Shown: positions 8,301 through 14,893 of the stretch, one piece after another | Numbering within the stretch: position 1 is the stretch's first letter | Layout: every line of letters begins with the position of its first letter | From: a virus | DNA length: 21,573 nt | Strand: one strand, 5' to 3' | Virus record (IMG/VR): IMGVR_UViG_3300007960_000241 | Span: 1 to 21,573 of that record | The notes under the pieces: model-generated | Seen by the model: only the letters and a program-made list of their open reading frames with translations | Database searches by the model: none | What the model was told of the DNA's origin: nothing | Program-made: the position numbers and the translations under genes

Positions 8301-9644
8301 TTTACCGGGGGCCGCTGACCATCCTGTTGCTTCGTCAAATAAAGTATCAGTGTGCTTGACAATAGGAATAGGTTCGATCTTTACTGGAGTGATTCCAGCA
8401 CTGCCGTCGTTCAAATGAATCTTACTACCTTCATAATAAGATTCACCGCCTGATTTTACTGATGATTTGCTTGCGGCATCCAATGCAATATTAGTATCGC
8501 TTTTGAATAATAAATCTTTTAGTGAATATAATTCATAGTTTTCACCTACACGTTGCATAAACTTCTTGTCAGAGTTTACATTAATATTTTCAGTAGCATT
8601 GATATTAATGTCTTTACCGGCATGGATATTAACCATGTTATCTGCGTGTAAGTTTAAATCTCCTTGTGTTCTAAGGTTGATTGAGTTGGTAGCAAATACG
8701 TCTACAGTACCCTCTTTACCTAATTCGATATAAGACTGACCATTAGAGTGTAACAGCATTAAAGTTTGCCCGTCATCACTCATTAATATCTGATGACCCA
8801 ATGCTGTTCTAATTCTGATAAGCTGGTCTCTGCCGATAATATCACCGTCATCCATCACGATGCTGTGACCGCCTCTACGAGCAACAACTTTTAGATTAGT
8901 AGGTTCTGCTGATAGATTAGACGGCAGTGTCTCGTCAGTATATCCACCTTGATAGATAGGTCTACCCGGAGTGCTTACGCCCCAACCTACCCTACTTGAT
9001 GCTTCACGTGATGCACTAGAACTGATAGGTCCTCTGATTCTGTCACGCAAGATACCTTGCTGTTGCATGATCGTAGCTGTATAGCTGTGTACAGGTTTAG
9101 CGGCTTGTAGATAGTCTGGGTTATCTGATACGTCAGGGTTATTAGTATTGATGTTTGTAACAGGAAGTGTAGTGGCGCCGCCATAGCTTTGTGCTTCACC
9201 CTCGTTTGCGATAACTCTGTCAGAGCTACCGATAGCAGGAACCATTTGCAGTTCCGAACCATCAGCGACAGCACCAATATAAAAACCATAGTTCATATCA
9301 CCGTTGACGAATATACACAATACTTTTGTACCGATGTCAGGTGGTGCGTTCCATTGACCATAAGAGCTAGGGTTAGATACATAATCACCTAGCTCATCAT
9401 CACCTGCTTGCGGTTTTACTACACCAAAGAAAGTGCTTAGTCTTCTTACAGGAATCCAGGTTGATTTATCATAACCTGCTTTGTCTAGTGATTCAGAGGG
9501 GTACACTTCGATTCTACCTGAGTTGGTAGGGTCGATGTTGTTCATAACTGTTGCGATAATAGGTACTTCAGCCGCTTGACCTTTACCGGCGCCTGGCTCG
9601 TATTTTTTTAATTTACCTGTCGGTTTGAATACGTCTTGACTCAT
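5385..9644 (-). CDS. 5: gp5-like central spike fused to a C-terminal Hint domain
   Basis: 1419 residues. The order is: an OB-fold region typical of gp5/VgrG (about 25-130, with IIATVMNNIDPTNSGRIEVY and GTKVLCIFVNGDMNYGFYIGAV); a linker; a spike-like repeat region (about 255-415) with the alternating polar/hydrophobic pattern of gp5/VgrG triple beta-helices (INLRTQGDLNLHADNMVNIH, ININATENINVNS); a very Ala/Gly/Ser-rich region (about 480-1120); two polyproline runs around an acidic linker (about 1205-1260); GGGG; and a 155-residue Hint-type domain from Cys1265 (CVVLDSYIPA) to HHN at 1406-1408, with 11 residues after it. T4 gp5 carries a lysozyme domain between the OB fold and the beta-helix; none is visible here. 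In T4 this trimer is the puncturing tip beneath the hub. It starts 3 nt after the preceding gene, with a GGAGG site. The spike assignment is firm, the Hint assignment good, and processing activity uncertain. Confidence 0.85.
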   Translation of the reverse strand: MSQDVFKPTGKLKKYEPGAGKGQAAEVPIIATVMNNIDPTNSGRIEVYPSESLDKAGYDKSTWIPVRRLSTFFGVVKPQAGDDELGDYVSNPSSYGQWNAPPDIGTKVLCIFVNGDMNYGFYIGAVADGSELQMVPAIGSSDRVIANEGEAQSYGGATTLPVTNINTNNPDVSDNPDYLQAAKPVHSYTATIMQQQGILRDRIRGPISSSASREASSRVGWGVSTPGRPIYQGGYTDETLPSNLSAEPTNLKVVARRGGHSIVMDDGDIIGRDQLIRIRTALGHQILMSDDGQTLMLLHSNGQSYIELGKEGTVDVFATNSINLRTQGDLNLHADNMVNIHAGKDININATENINVNSDKKFMQRVGENYELYSLKDLLFKSDTNIALDAASKSSVKSGGESYYEGSKIHLNDGSAGITPVKIEPIPIVKHTDTLFDEATGWSAAPGKLDSITSRAPAHCPWLGAGQGVDVTVDSSADGALPPSPAENVADLNTSAVGQGQPNTVSDATVASVPEVSAISKSFDKNATTSMLGGVATQAAASAGAAAITKGVTTFVDNTTGKIAAAVGAFAQTPSQLASGGILKPGSDNMVNTLVAAGKATVQQAMPQSIFSGKEGVNNLNSLTGSVNAQAKSVVTNMQKAQTGLALAGAITGKEAPGAIGGIVAAAAGGTASARSVGDQISSTVNLVKNGLSTSSVSGAVKSAALDSIKQGTSAAIASTLTGGLGGITKSLNAIGKVPDFGNSLDSNIGPVASAFKTITKTFKPFPAGQPIDLTDIAKGVSSGIISDVIGKGASSIIDEIGSSGAARVGAGAIEGALDSATSAVTGAVKDAVGGITNDIISDAVNIAGNATDALSKSATALTQQNQLANAAQQVQQGLSAGAAAAAATGLKDLPGGTAIAGAIVDSAKGAINPVSTNLTGLTGQIENLATKAFSGLPALPTNISGSTLLGGVTNKLTSNLPPGVQAIVESALASLTSGGGSTVKLPSIGVNTFNRAPLTAMINNVLGPSIIPRPNLLGEIAPSAIGAAESLIKQRKELSTAARKLTAASKKATKAQSAYAEALANLPAGSPEIATALAAYQTSVAELDIARNIVQSILSTAPNAVTEKVPAGATLLSETKEAFQDLETAIQDAAKADTTLALLATTQTPGSSLGQFSFDSNSGVFAPASAGEEYYLNPLTGESFTFTRFSNALTSTTGFESHQQYVAPPPPPPPPDLVDEDDEPVEENTIGAVVGPIPPPNPPPPPPPPPPPPPTTPPPGGGGCVVLDSYIPAVETTIWNGRAIEQAWQLREGHDISLGKDSKDLEVYLGTVVFNHVDHQPCVRLVTKTGVSLVCSTTAPIFTKDLTFVSAPDLMNKEVACMRNDETFWDEVVSIEDMGYKFVAVINAGDTAFWAGETNEAFILHHNVKNEGIYWDKK
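5850..6040 (-). repeat. Polyproline/glycine low-complexity tract in gp5
   Basis: This coding tract for two proline runs and GGGG is strongly purine/pyrimidine-biased. The plus strand is a chain of GGTGG, GGAGG and GGGGG units (about 5866-5927 and 5998-6020). At protein level it is an extended, flexible linker that sets the Hint domain apart from the Ala-rich part of the spike. Such tracts often change length by slippage. Confidence 0.8.
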
Positions 9645-9647
9645 TTA

Positions 9648-12536
9648 TTAACCTCCACCGGGTAACTCTCCGCCTGCTATCCCGCGGGGGCCATCCCCCT
9701 CATCTTCAGGAAGTCTGCCATCTCCTGTTCCATCACCGCCTGGTAAAACGCCATTGCCTGTACCGGGACCACCGTCAGGTAAAGCTACAGATCCAGCATC
9801 ATCATCTGCGCTAGGTTGTAGTGGTGAGGGAGGAGCAGTTCCATTGCCTTCTCCACCACCTGGTAACTCTACAAAATCTGGATCTTTAGTTAAACCAGTA
9901 TTACCTGTAGCCGCTCTACCATCAGCCGTTGCAGTGCCTTCACCTGATGCTCCTGCTGCCGCACCTCTAGTAGTTCCTTCACCTGATGCTCCTGCTGCCG
10001 CACCTTCTGATTCTGCTCTTTCTTCTTGATTTTCTACTTCTGGATCAGGGAAGGTGTTTATAGCCGCTTCGATCTCTTGAACGAACCGCCCGTCGCTAAA
10101 TTGAGATGTTAAAGTAATTATTTTATAACTAACGCCTTTGATTTTTTTAGAGATCGAATCCGGATACTTAAAGAAAAGAATAGAATCATTTATATCCATA
10201 GTACCGGTAGTTGTATTGTAATCAACGGCTTCTTTAAAATCTATTTCCATGAATACTTGCCCGCCGTTAGCATTAACTCTAAATCCATCATCACCGTAAA
10301 ATCTTTGATATACGGTATTAATATCACCCCTAGATTCTTGTACTAAGAAATCAGGGTCTCCCATAACTTTTATTTTTGCAGTAGCGTAAGCATCAGGTGA
10401 ATACAAACTTGTTACATAGTTGTTTTGTGCTTCTCTACCGCCACCCAGACTGTTGAATTTAGGTTCGGCAGTTTGCTGTCCAGGAACAGAAGGAGTGTCT
10501 GCTGAACCGCCTGTACCTACACCATCTTCGTCCGGTGTCTCACCTAATACTTCATTGTAATATAAGTTATCTAATTGCTGAGTATATTCTAAAATCTCTC
10601 TATTTTCACCTGTATACCAATATTCATATCTTTTATGGGGTCCATAATAAGCCATACCCGGATTAACTGTAGACGATATGATGACCGGTGTCTGATATGT
10701 TTCTATCCTAAATGTAGTTACATAAGCCCAGTCTGCAATTTTTGGATCCCATTTCGCATTAGATAGTTGAGAAGTAACATGATACCAAGCAATCTTTTTA
10801 TTAGAAGCGGGCTTGTTTTCAGGTTGAGTTCTTGACTCGTCAGGAGTAGGATTATTTTCATATACGACTTTTAGTGCGTCTCTCAAATATGTACTTGATT
10901 TTACTAATTCATCAAAAACCTCAATCAAAGATGTTCCTTGATTGAATACAATTTGTCTTTTTGTGTTATCTGGAGTTGCTTTTGCGGCTTCTGCGTCTGT
11001 AGATTCTTCCGCATTTTCAATATCTGGCGTAGGCCATTTACCTTTGTCAACATCTTCAGGAGTGATCAACGTAGCGGTTCTTAGTGCATCGATGTCGGGT
11101 CCGATAAATTCTACTCTATACTCATTTGGAAATTCTTGTGCTCCTTCAGCAACTAAGTTAGCTTGATGCTGATTCATTTGCGTGAATAGACCGTTCTCTC
11201 CTGAAAGTGCCTCTTCGAATGTAGATGCTGTAACTGTTCTATTAGCTAACAAGCGGCCTCGTTTTGTACCGAATGAAGTTCCTGGACCGGGGCAACCGCA
11301 TGTAATGTTATATGTTGTAGCAGACCCTTCAATTTTAAATTTAATACCGGTGAAAAGAATATCGTAGTATGTTTGAAACAGATATTCATTACTAGTGTTT
11401 GGATCTAACGCTTGACCTTCAAAATCTTTATCGCCGGTTACAATGTTGCCTTCAGCATCATATCCTAAAAATTTGATACCTAATATAAAAAGCTGTTTAG
11501 TTGGATTCTCTAACCCGCCTTTACTATATCCAGAATCATTTGAATACTGAATTAACGCATCTGATACTTGTCTTAATTTAGTAACAAACGAGAATCCGTA
11601 AGGTTCTACAATAGTGAAATTAATATCGTAAGTGTTTGTAGCACTTTGTGTAGATTCGCCGCCTAACGCTTGCTTAATTTTTACGTTGTCAATATAATAG
11701 TCAAGATCAAAACCTGGAGCCCTACGAGAAGTATTATTATTAATACCACCTGATTGTGCGATAAGATATGCACCGCCTGAGCTAGCTCCACCGTTTGCAA
11801 GAGCATCAATGTCTTTTCTACCAGATGCTACAAAAGCATCGTATGCATCAGGTGTAATCATATACAATGACAGTTGATAGTTATATGATGATAAAGATCC
11901 GAGAGGATTTTTTAAACGTCTACCCGGTGCATCTGTTGGGTTAGTAGCGGCATTGGATTGTGCGTTACCCTTGCCTTCTAAGTTTGGGTTATCGCTTTGT
12001 TCTGTTCCAGCAGTTCTAGCGGCTTGAGCATCCTGTGAAGCATTAGTAGGATCACTGGCGCCTGTTGTTCCACCTTCAGTAGATACACTTGCATCGTCAT
12101 TTGCTTGATTATCTCCCTCTGATGGGGGAGGTGTATCACCCTCTTGTGGGCTAGACTCAGGTTCTGGATCTGGGTAAGGTTGTGTTTCTTGTTCTTGCTG
12201 TTCTTGCGCTAATTGTTCTTGTGTTTTTTGCCAGTTTTCGTTTAAAACATCAATTGCCGCTTCAGTCTGCCTTGTAATTCTTCCTGCGATATTTATTAAT
12301 ATACCAAGACCGGAAACTTTCGTACATTGATTTTTTTCTACGTCACTTTGTAGTTGTGCTATTACGTCTCGTAGATTATCTGCGGTAGAGATTATTGTTC
12401 TAGCTTTATCCAAATTAGCCTGGTACAAACTTTCATTAGCAGCCGTAAGATTAAGCCGGTTTTTTTCACTATCAAGGGAATTTAACTCAGATTTTATAGA
12501 GTTCCGTTGAGCTAATAGATCGTCACAGATTGCCAT
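9648..12536 (-). CDS. Large virion structural protein, baseplate hub candidate
   Basis: 962 residues. The first ~115 residues are charged and helical, consistent with a coiled coil (DDLLAQRNSIKSELNSLDSE onward, ending in WQKTQEQLAQEQQEQET). A Pro/Glu/Asn-rich linker follows (about 115-205). The folded body (about 210-830) includes LSSYNYQLSLYMITPDAYD, a CGCPGPG turn, and WYHVTSQLSNAKWDP. The last ~130 residues are Gly/Glu/Asp/Ala-rich with a 13-residue tandem repeat. I do not recognise a named domain. Its place between gp53 and gp5, and its body's tail-protein-like beta composition, suggest a hub component that docks the spike, the role T4 gives to gp27; this is inference from position. It starts 8 nt after gp53 with an AAGGTG site, and its 3' end supplies the gp5 ribosome site. 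Confidence 0.7.
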   Translation of the reverse strand: MAICDDLLAQRNSIKSELNSLDSEKNRLNLTAANESLYQANLDKARTIISTADNLRDVIAQLQSDVEKNQCTKVSGLGILINIAGRITRQTEAAIDVLNENWQKTQEQLAQEQQEQETQPYPDPEPESSPQEGDTPPPSEGDNQANDDASVSTEGGTTGASDPTNASQDAQAARTAGTEQSDNPNLEGKGNAQSNAATNPTDAPGRRLKNPLGSLSSYNYQLSLYMITPDAYDAFVASGRKDIDALANGGASSGGAYLIAQSGGINNNTSRRAPGFDLDYYIDNVKIKQALGGESTQSATNTYDINFTIVEPYGFSFVTKLRQVSDALIQYSNDSGYSKGGLENPTKQLFILGIKFLGYDAEGNIVTGDKDFEGQALDPNTSNEYLFQTYYDILFTGIKFKIEGSATTYNITCGCPGPGTSFGTKRGRLLANRTVTASTFEEALSGENGLFTQMNQHQANLVAEGAQEFPNEYRVEFIGPDIDALRTATLITPEDVDKGKWPTPDIENAEESTDAEAAKATPDNTKRQIVFNQGTSLIEVFDELVKSSTYLRDALKVVYENNPTPDESRTQPENKPASNKKIAWYHVTSQLSNAKWDPKIADWAYVTTFRIETYQTPVIISSTVNPGMAYYGPHKRYEYWYTGENREILEYTQQLDNLYYNEVLGETPDEDGVGTGGSADTPSVPGQQTAEPKFNSLGGGREAQNNYVTSLYSPDAYATAKIKVMGDPDFLVQESRGDINTVYQRFYGDDGFRVNANGGQVFMEIDFKEAVDYNTTTGTMDINDSILFFKYPDSISKKIKGVSYKIITLTSQFSDGRFVQEIEAAINTFPDPEVENQEERAESEGAAAGASGEGTTRGAAAGASGEGTATADGRAATGNTGLTKDPDFVELPGGGEGNGTAPPSPLQPSADDDAGSVALPDGGPGTGNGVLPGGDGTGDGRLPEDEGDGPRGIAGGELPGGG
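9937..10005 (-). repeat. 39-bp tandem repeat (2 copies) in the hub gene
   Basis: Two copies of an identical 30-nt core lie at 9937-9966 and 9976-10005, offset by exactly 39 nt (13 codons). They encode GAAAGASGEGT twice in the low-complexity C-terminal tail. The in-frame period and near identity point to a recent slippage duplication in a tail that tolerates length change. Confidence 0.85.
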
Positions 12537-12544
12537 TTAACACC

Positions 12545-12859
12545 TTAAATACCTAATACTCTTTTTAGAGTGTCTAATCTTGGAACATAGATAGAAGTTC
12601 CAGCAGTAAAATTAAAATAAGGATCAGGTCCTAACTTATTAGGATTACGTGAAGCAAACACCCACCATAGTCTAGGATTATTATACAAATGTTGTGCTAA
12701 CAAATCAGGTCTGTATTCATACTGAGGAGTGATAGTGAAAGTAGCATCAGAAGAATCTTTAGGAATAGCACGATAAGGCACCATTACATCCAAGAACTTA
12801 TTCTTAACTACACTTGCATTATAGTATGGACTTGATTTAGGATAGATATTATTAGCCAT
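12545..12859 (-). CDS. 53: Baseplate wedge subunit gp53-like
   Basis: 104 residues, shorter than T4 gp53 (about 196) but with its recognisable core: PQYEYRPDLLAQHLYNNPRL, then WWVFASRNPNKLGPDPYFNF and AGTSIYVPRLDTL. The layout (a Tyr-Arg-Pro-Asp-x-Leu-Ala helix, a Trp-Trp strand, Asn-Pro, and a 'G-x-x-I-x-V-P' end) is LysM-like and is shared by gp53 of T4-like phages. gp53 closes the link between wedges in the assembling baseplate. The ATG at 12859 overlaps the end of the upstream micro-ORF (12852-12941) by 8 nt. The function is well supported by motif and position. Confidence 0.8.
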   Translation of the reverse strand: MANNIYPKSSPYYNASVVKNKFLDVMVPYRAIPKDSSDATFTITPQYEYRPDLLAQHLYNNPRLWWVFASRNPNKLGPDPYFNFTAGTSIYVPRLDTLKRVLGI

Positions 12860-12941
12860 TTCTAGGATCCTGCGCTTGTTTTTTCTTTTCTTCTTCCTGC
12901 TCTTTTGTAGGTCTAGGCTGTTGTTGTTGAGGTATGCTCAT
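12852..12941 (-). CDS. 29-residue translationally coupled micro-ORF
   Basis: ATG at 12941 shares its A with the TAA stop of the upstream gene (TAATG), and the frame ends inside the first codons of gp53. A strong AGGAGGT ribosome site (12950-12956) stands 9 nt before this ATG; a second in-frame ATG at 12947 would be only 3 nt from it, so 12941 is preferred. The product, starting MSIPQQQQPRPTKEQEEEKK, is a Gln/Glu/Lys-rich, probably disordered or helical peptide with no known family. It may be a real small virion or assembly peptide, or simply a relay that couples gp53 translation to the upstream gene. The GGA GGA GGT also encodes glycines of the upstream protein, which weakens the ribosome-site argument a little. 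Confidence 0.5.
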   Translation of the reverse strand: MSIPQQQQPRPTKEQEEEKKKQAQDPRNG

Positions 12942-13726
12942 TACCATAAACCTCCTCCCTGACGCTGAGAACCTCTCAGCAATTTACCGCTAGCATAATC
13001 TTTAAGACTAAACGAATTACTGATATCGTTCCTGCTGACGACAGGTAAACAAGTGATGGTCATGGTTAATTTTGTAGGAACATAAGTGATAGCCTGATCA
13101 CCTGTATCTGTAAATGTAGCAACCGGTCTAGTACCACCTGGCTCTAGTTGGCCTCCAATGAGTTGAATACCAGCTCCGCCTGAGGCTGCCTCATTGTTAG
13201 TTGCTCTGATATAGTCTACGTCTTTTGGTAATGCATATGTGAAGTTATTCACCAATAAAGGGTGCTTGTTGAACTGGAACGCCCCCATACCGTACAAAAA
13301 TACTAAAGGAGGAGGAGTTCCGTTCTTTGGATTCTCATCTTGTCCATAAAACATCTTTGTCATTGATTTAAAAAAGTGGATGCACGCCAAGACATAGTTA
13401 GCTTCAAACGTGTCCTGTGCCGTAAATTCTGCTGTGATAGTAAAGTTATCTACTGAACTGTTTTGATAATGATGCAGTTTGTAGTTACTGTGTGTGGGAG
13501 AGACAGAATCGTAAGCAGCCGCATAAGTTACGTTGATTGTGGGTGTATAGGGGAAGATTACCCCATCGGTTGCTCTAAGAGGTAACAAGATTCCAGGCGC
13601 GCCGGGTGCTTTATATAGATAATTAGCGGTCTCAGCAAGCGACATACGAACTCGCCAATCTGCCGCGGCGTTAAAGCCTTCACTTGTTTCTGCCATATAC
13701 TCTTCTCCACTGAATTTGATAGCCAT
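12941..13726 (-). CDS. Baseplate tail-tube junction protein, gp48-like (or gp54-like)
   Basis: 261 residues. The pattern VIFPYTPTINVTYAAAYDSV, then THSNYKLHHYQNSSVDNFTI, a helix FEANYVLACIHFFKSMTKMF, then GTPPPLVFLYGMG and LPKDVDYI, is one I associate with the tube-cap protein of marine T4-like phages. In T4, gp48 and gp54 are related to the tail tube protein and sit on the hub to start tube polymerisation. This is the first gene of the minus-strand baseplate block and follows a late-promoter-like box (13760-13767). No good ribosome site is seen before the ATG at 13726. Its last codons contain the AGGAGGT used by the micro-ORF. Whether it answers to gp48 or gp54 cannot be settled by eye. Confidence 0.65.
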   Translation of the reverse strand: MAIKFSGEEYMAETSEGFNAAADWRVRMSLAETANYLYKAPGAPGILLPLRATDGVIFPYTPTINVTYAAAYDSVSPTHSNYKLHHYQNSSVDNFTITAEFTAQDTFEANYVLACIHFFKSMTKMFYGQDENPKNGTPPPLVFLYGMGAFQFNKHPLLVNNFTYALPKDVDYIRATNNEAASGGAGIQLIGGQLEPGGTRPVATFTDTGDQAITYVPTKLTMTITCLPVVSRNDISNSFSLKDYASGKLLRGSQRQGGGLW

Positions 13727-13736
13727 ATCTATGATG

Positions 13737-13744
13737 TATAAATA
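13737..13744 (+). promoter_or_regulatory. Perfect T4-type late box facing gp55
   Basis: TATAAATA on the plus strand, the exact T4 late -10 consensus, pointing toward gp55 from within the divergent intergenic region. It lacks the G and the (T/C)AT extension seen in the three minus-strand boxes. It could let late transcription feed back on gp55, or be chance in AT-rich DNA. Confidence 0.3.
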
Positions 13745-13759
13745 GACTATCGCATGATA

Positions 13760-13767
13760 TATTTATC
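13760..13767 (-). promoter_or_regulatory. Late promoter box upstream of the baseplate operon
   Basis: Minus strand GATAAATA followed by TAT, 33 nt upstream of the gp48-like ATG. It fits the T4 late -10 consensus at 7 of 8 positions and is identical over 11 nt (GATAAATATAT) to the box before gp6. A start site 5-7 nt on would give a leader of about 27 nt. It is read out by the gp55-type sigma factor encoded just across the divergent region, if the T4 logic holds. Confidence 0.6.
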
Positions 13768-13801
13768 GTTATCAAAAACCCCGTATTTTTACCCGTTCTA
13801 T

Positions 13802-13830
13802 TTGCTTTCAGATGCTTCTGAGAGTATACT
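13802..13830 (+). promoter_or_regulatory. Sigma70-like promoter for gp55
   Basis: TTGCTT (13802-13807), a 17-nt spacer, and TATACT (13825-13830) form a host-type promoter. Transcription would begin near 13837, leaving a leader of about 40 nt that contains a small hairpin AGTGC/GCACT (13840-13856) and the GAGGA ribosome site. A TGCTT motif resembling a MotA middle box is present twice (13803-13808 and 13813-13817), but neither stands at the usual distance from the -10. Confidence 0.5.
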
Positions 13831-13878
13831 ATGTAAATAAGTGCCTCAAAAGCACTATACCATAAAAGAGGAAGATTA

Positions 13879-14826
13879 ATGGCTGTTGCTAAAAAAGTAA
13901 ACTATTTAAATAACAAAGACATTCTAAAAGAAATTCATACCAGTAAATCATCTTACTGCTCATTCAGTAAAAAAGAGTATCATCAATATGATCTGATCAT
14001 CGATAAACCCGATGAATCGCTAGAAAAATCATTATCATATGCGTTAAAACCAGCGCAGATCAAGCAAGCAAAAGAAAACAAAGCCGCTCGTCTTTCTGCT
14101 GAACAAGGATTGACTGGAGCTAAAAAGATTGACCCAAAGACTATTGAAACTGATGGTTTGATCTTTAGGGTCATGACTTGGGATCACATTCCGTTGTCTA
14201 AAAAACAACCTCGTAAGACGGTTAAGAAAAAGACAGTTGTTGACATCATCGACTTTGAAGACGATCTAGATCCTACTGAGACATTGTTCGAAGATTTAGA
14301 AGATAAAAAGACTGCTAAAGAAGTTGATGACATGGTTCACAAGAAAGTCAATTTCCCTCCCTTTCAGCATTATAGACTAGATGCAACATCCAATTCTCTT
14401 GTTTTAGTAGGAAAATCACATTGGACAGGTGGTGTAAAGACCGGCGAGTTTTCTACTAAGGCAGGTAAGATTACTGATAAACTAGCCCGCATGTACATCA
14501 TGCTTTGTGAAAAATACGCTATGAAGTATAACTGGCGTGGATATACCTACAATGATGAGATGCGTCAAAGTGCTATCTTGCAACTTACATATGTTGGGCT
14601 TAGATTCAATGAAGCTAAATCAGCAAACCCATTCGCTTACTATACAGCGGCTATCACTAATAGTTTCTGTAGAGTGTTGAATTCCGAAAAACGTAATCAA
14701 AATATCCGTGATGATATCTTAGAGATGAACGGGCTAAACCCATCATTTACAAGACAAATGCAGGGTAAAGACTATTCGGGTGCTGGTTACAACTCCGACG
14801 TTACTATCGAACAGTATTCAGAATAG
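13879..14826 (+). CDS. 55: Late-transcription sigma factor gp55-like, with long N-terminal extension
   Basis: 315 residues against about 185 for T4 gp55. The family core lies at about 196-290: a helix DKLARMYIMLCEKYAMKYNW, RGYTYNDEMRQSAILQL (the region-2-like Arg-Gly-Tyr-x-x-x-Asp-Glu-Met), NEAKSANPFAYYTAAITNSF, and CRVLNSEKRNQN. gp55 binds host RNA polymerase and recognises the late -10 box TATAAATA. The first ~190 residues are not part of T4 gp55: a helical basic start (MAVAKKVNYLNNKDILKEIH), an acidic linker (about 122-150), and a beta-looking segment near HYRLDATSNSLVLVGKSHW. This extension may contact polymerase or DNA; that is inference. GAGGA precedes the ATG. It is divergent from the late baseplate operon it would activate. 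Confidence 0.85.
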   Translation: MAVAKKVNYLNNKDILKEIHTSKSSYCSFSKKEYHQYDLIIDKPDESLEKSLSYALKPAQIKQAKENKAARLSAEQGLTGAKKIDPKTIETDGLIFRVMTWDHIPLSKKQPRKTVKKKTVVDIIDFEDDLDPTETLFEDLEDKKTAKEVDDMVHKKVNFPPFQHYRLDATSNSLVLVGKSHWTGGVKTGEFSTKAGKITDKLARMYIMLCEKYAMKYNWRGYTYNDEMRQSAILQLTYVGLRFNEAKSANPFAYYTAAITNSFCRVLNSEKRNQNIRDDILEMNGLNPSFTRQMQGKDYSGAGYNSDVTIEQYSE

Positions 14827-14839
14827 GGTAAATTACCTA

Positions 14840-14868
14840 TTGACTTTAGTGACAATATAAACTATTAT
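14840..14868 (+). promoter_or_regulatory. Sigma70-like promoter and dyads before gp47
   Basis: TTGACT (14840-14845), 17 nt, and TATTAT (14863-14868) form a near-consensus host-type promoter in the 67-nt gap after gp55. A perfect inverted repeat ATTATT-GT-AATAAT (14864-14877) covers the -10 and the expected start site. A second, GTAATAA/TTATTAC (14870-14891), would form a hairpin at the 5' end of the mRNA with GGG in its loop, ending 2 nt before the gp47 ATG. Confidence 0.6.
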
Positions 14869-14893
14869 TGTAATAATACGGGTTTTATTACAT

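Noticed and set aside
8987-9392. Overlapping open frames inside gp5 at 8987-9289 (minus) and 9189-9392 (plus)
   Set aside because: Other-frame shadows of the OB-fold region, without ribosome sites or recognisable features.
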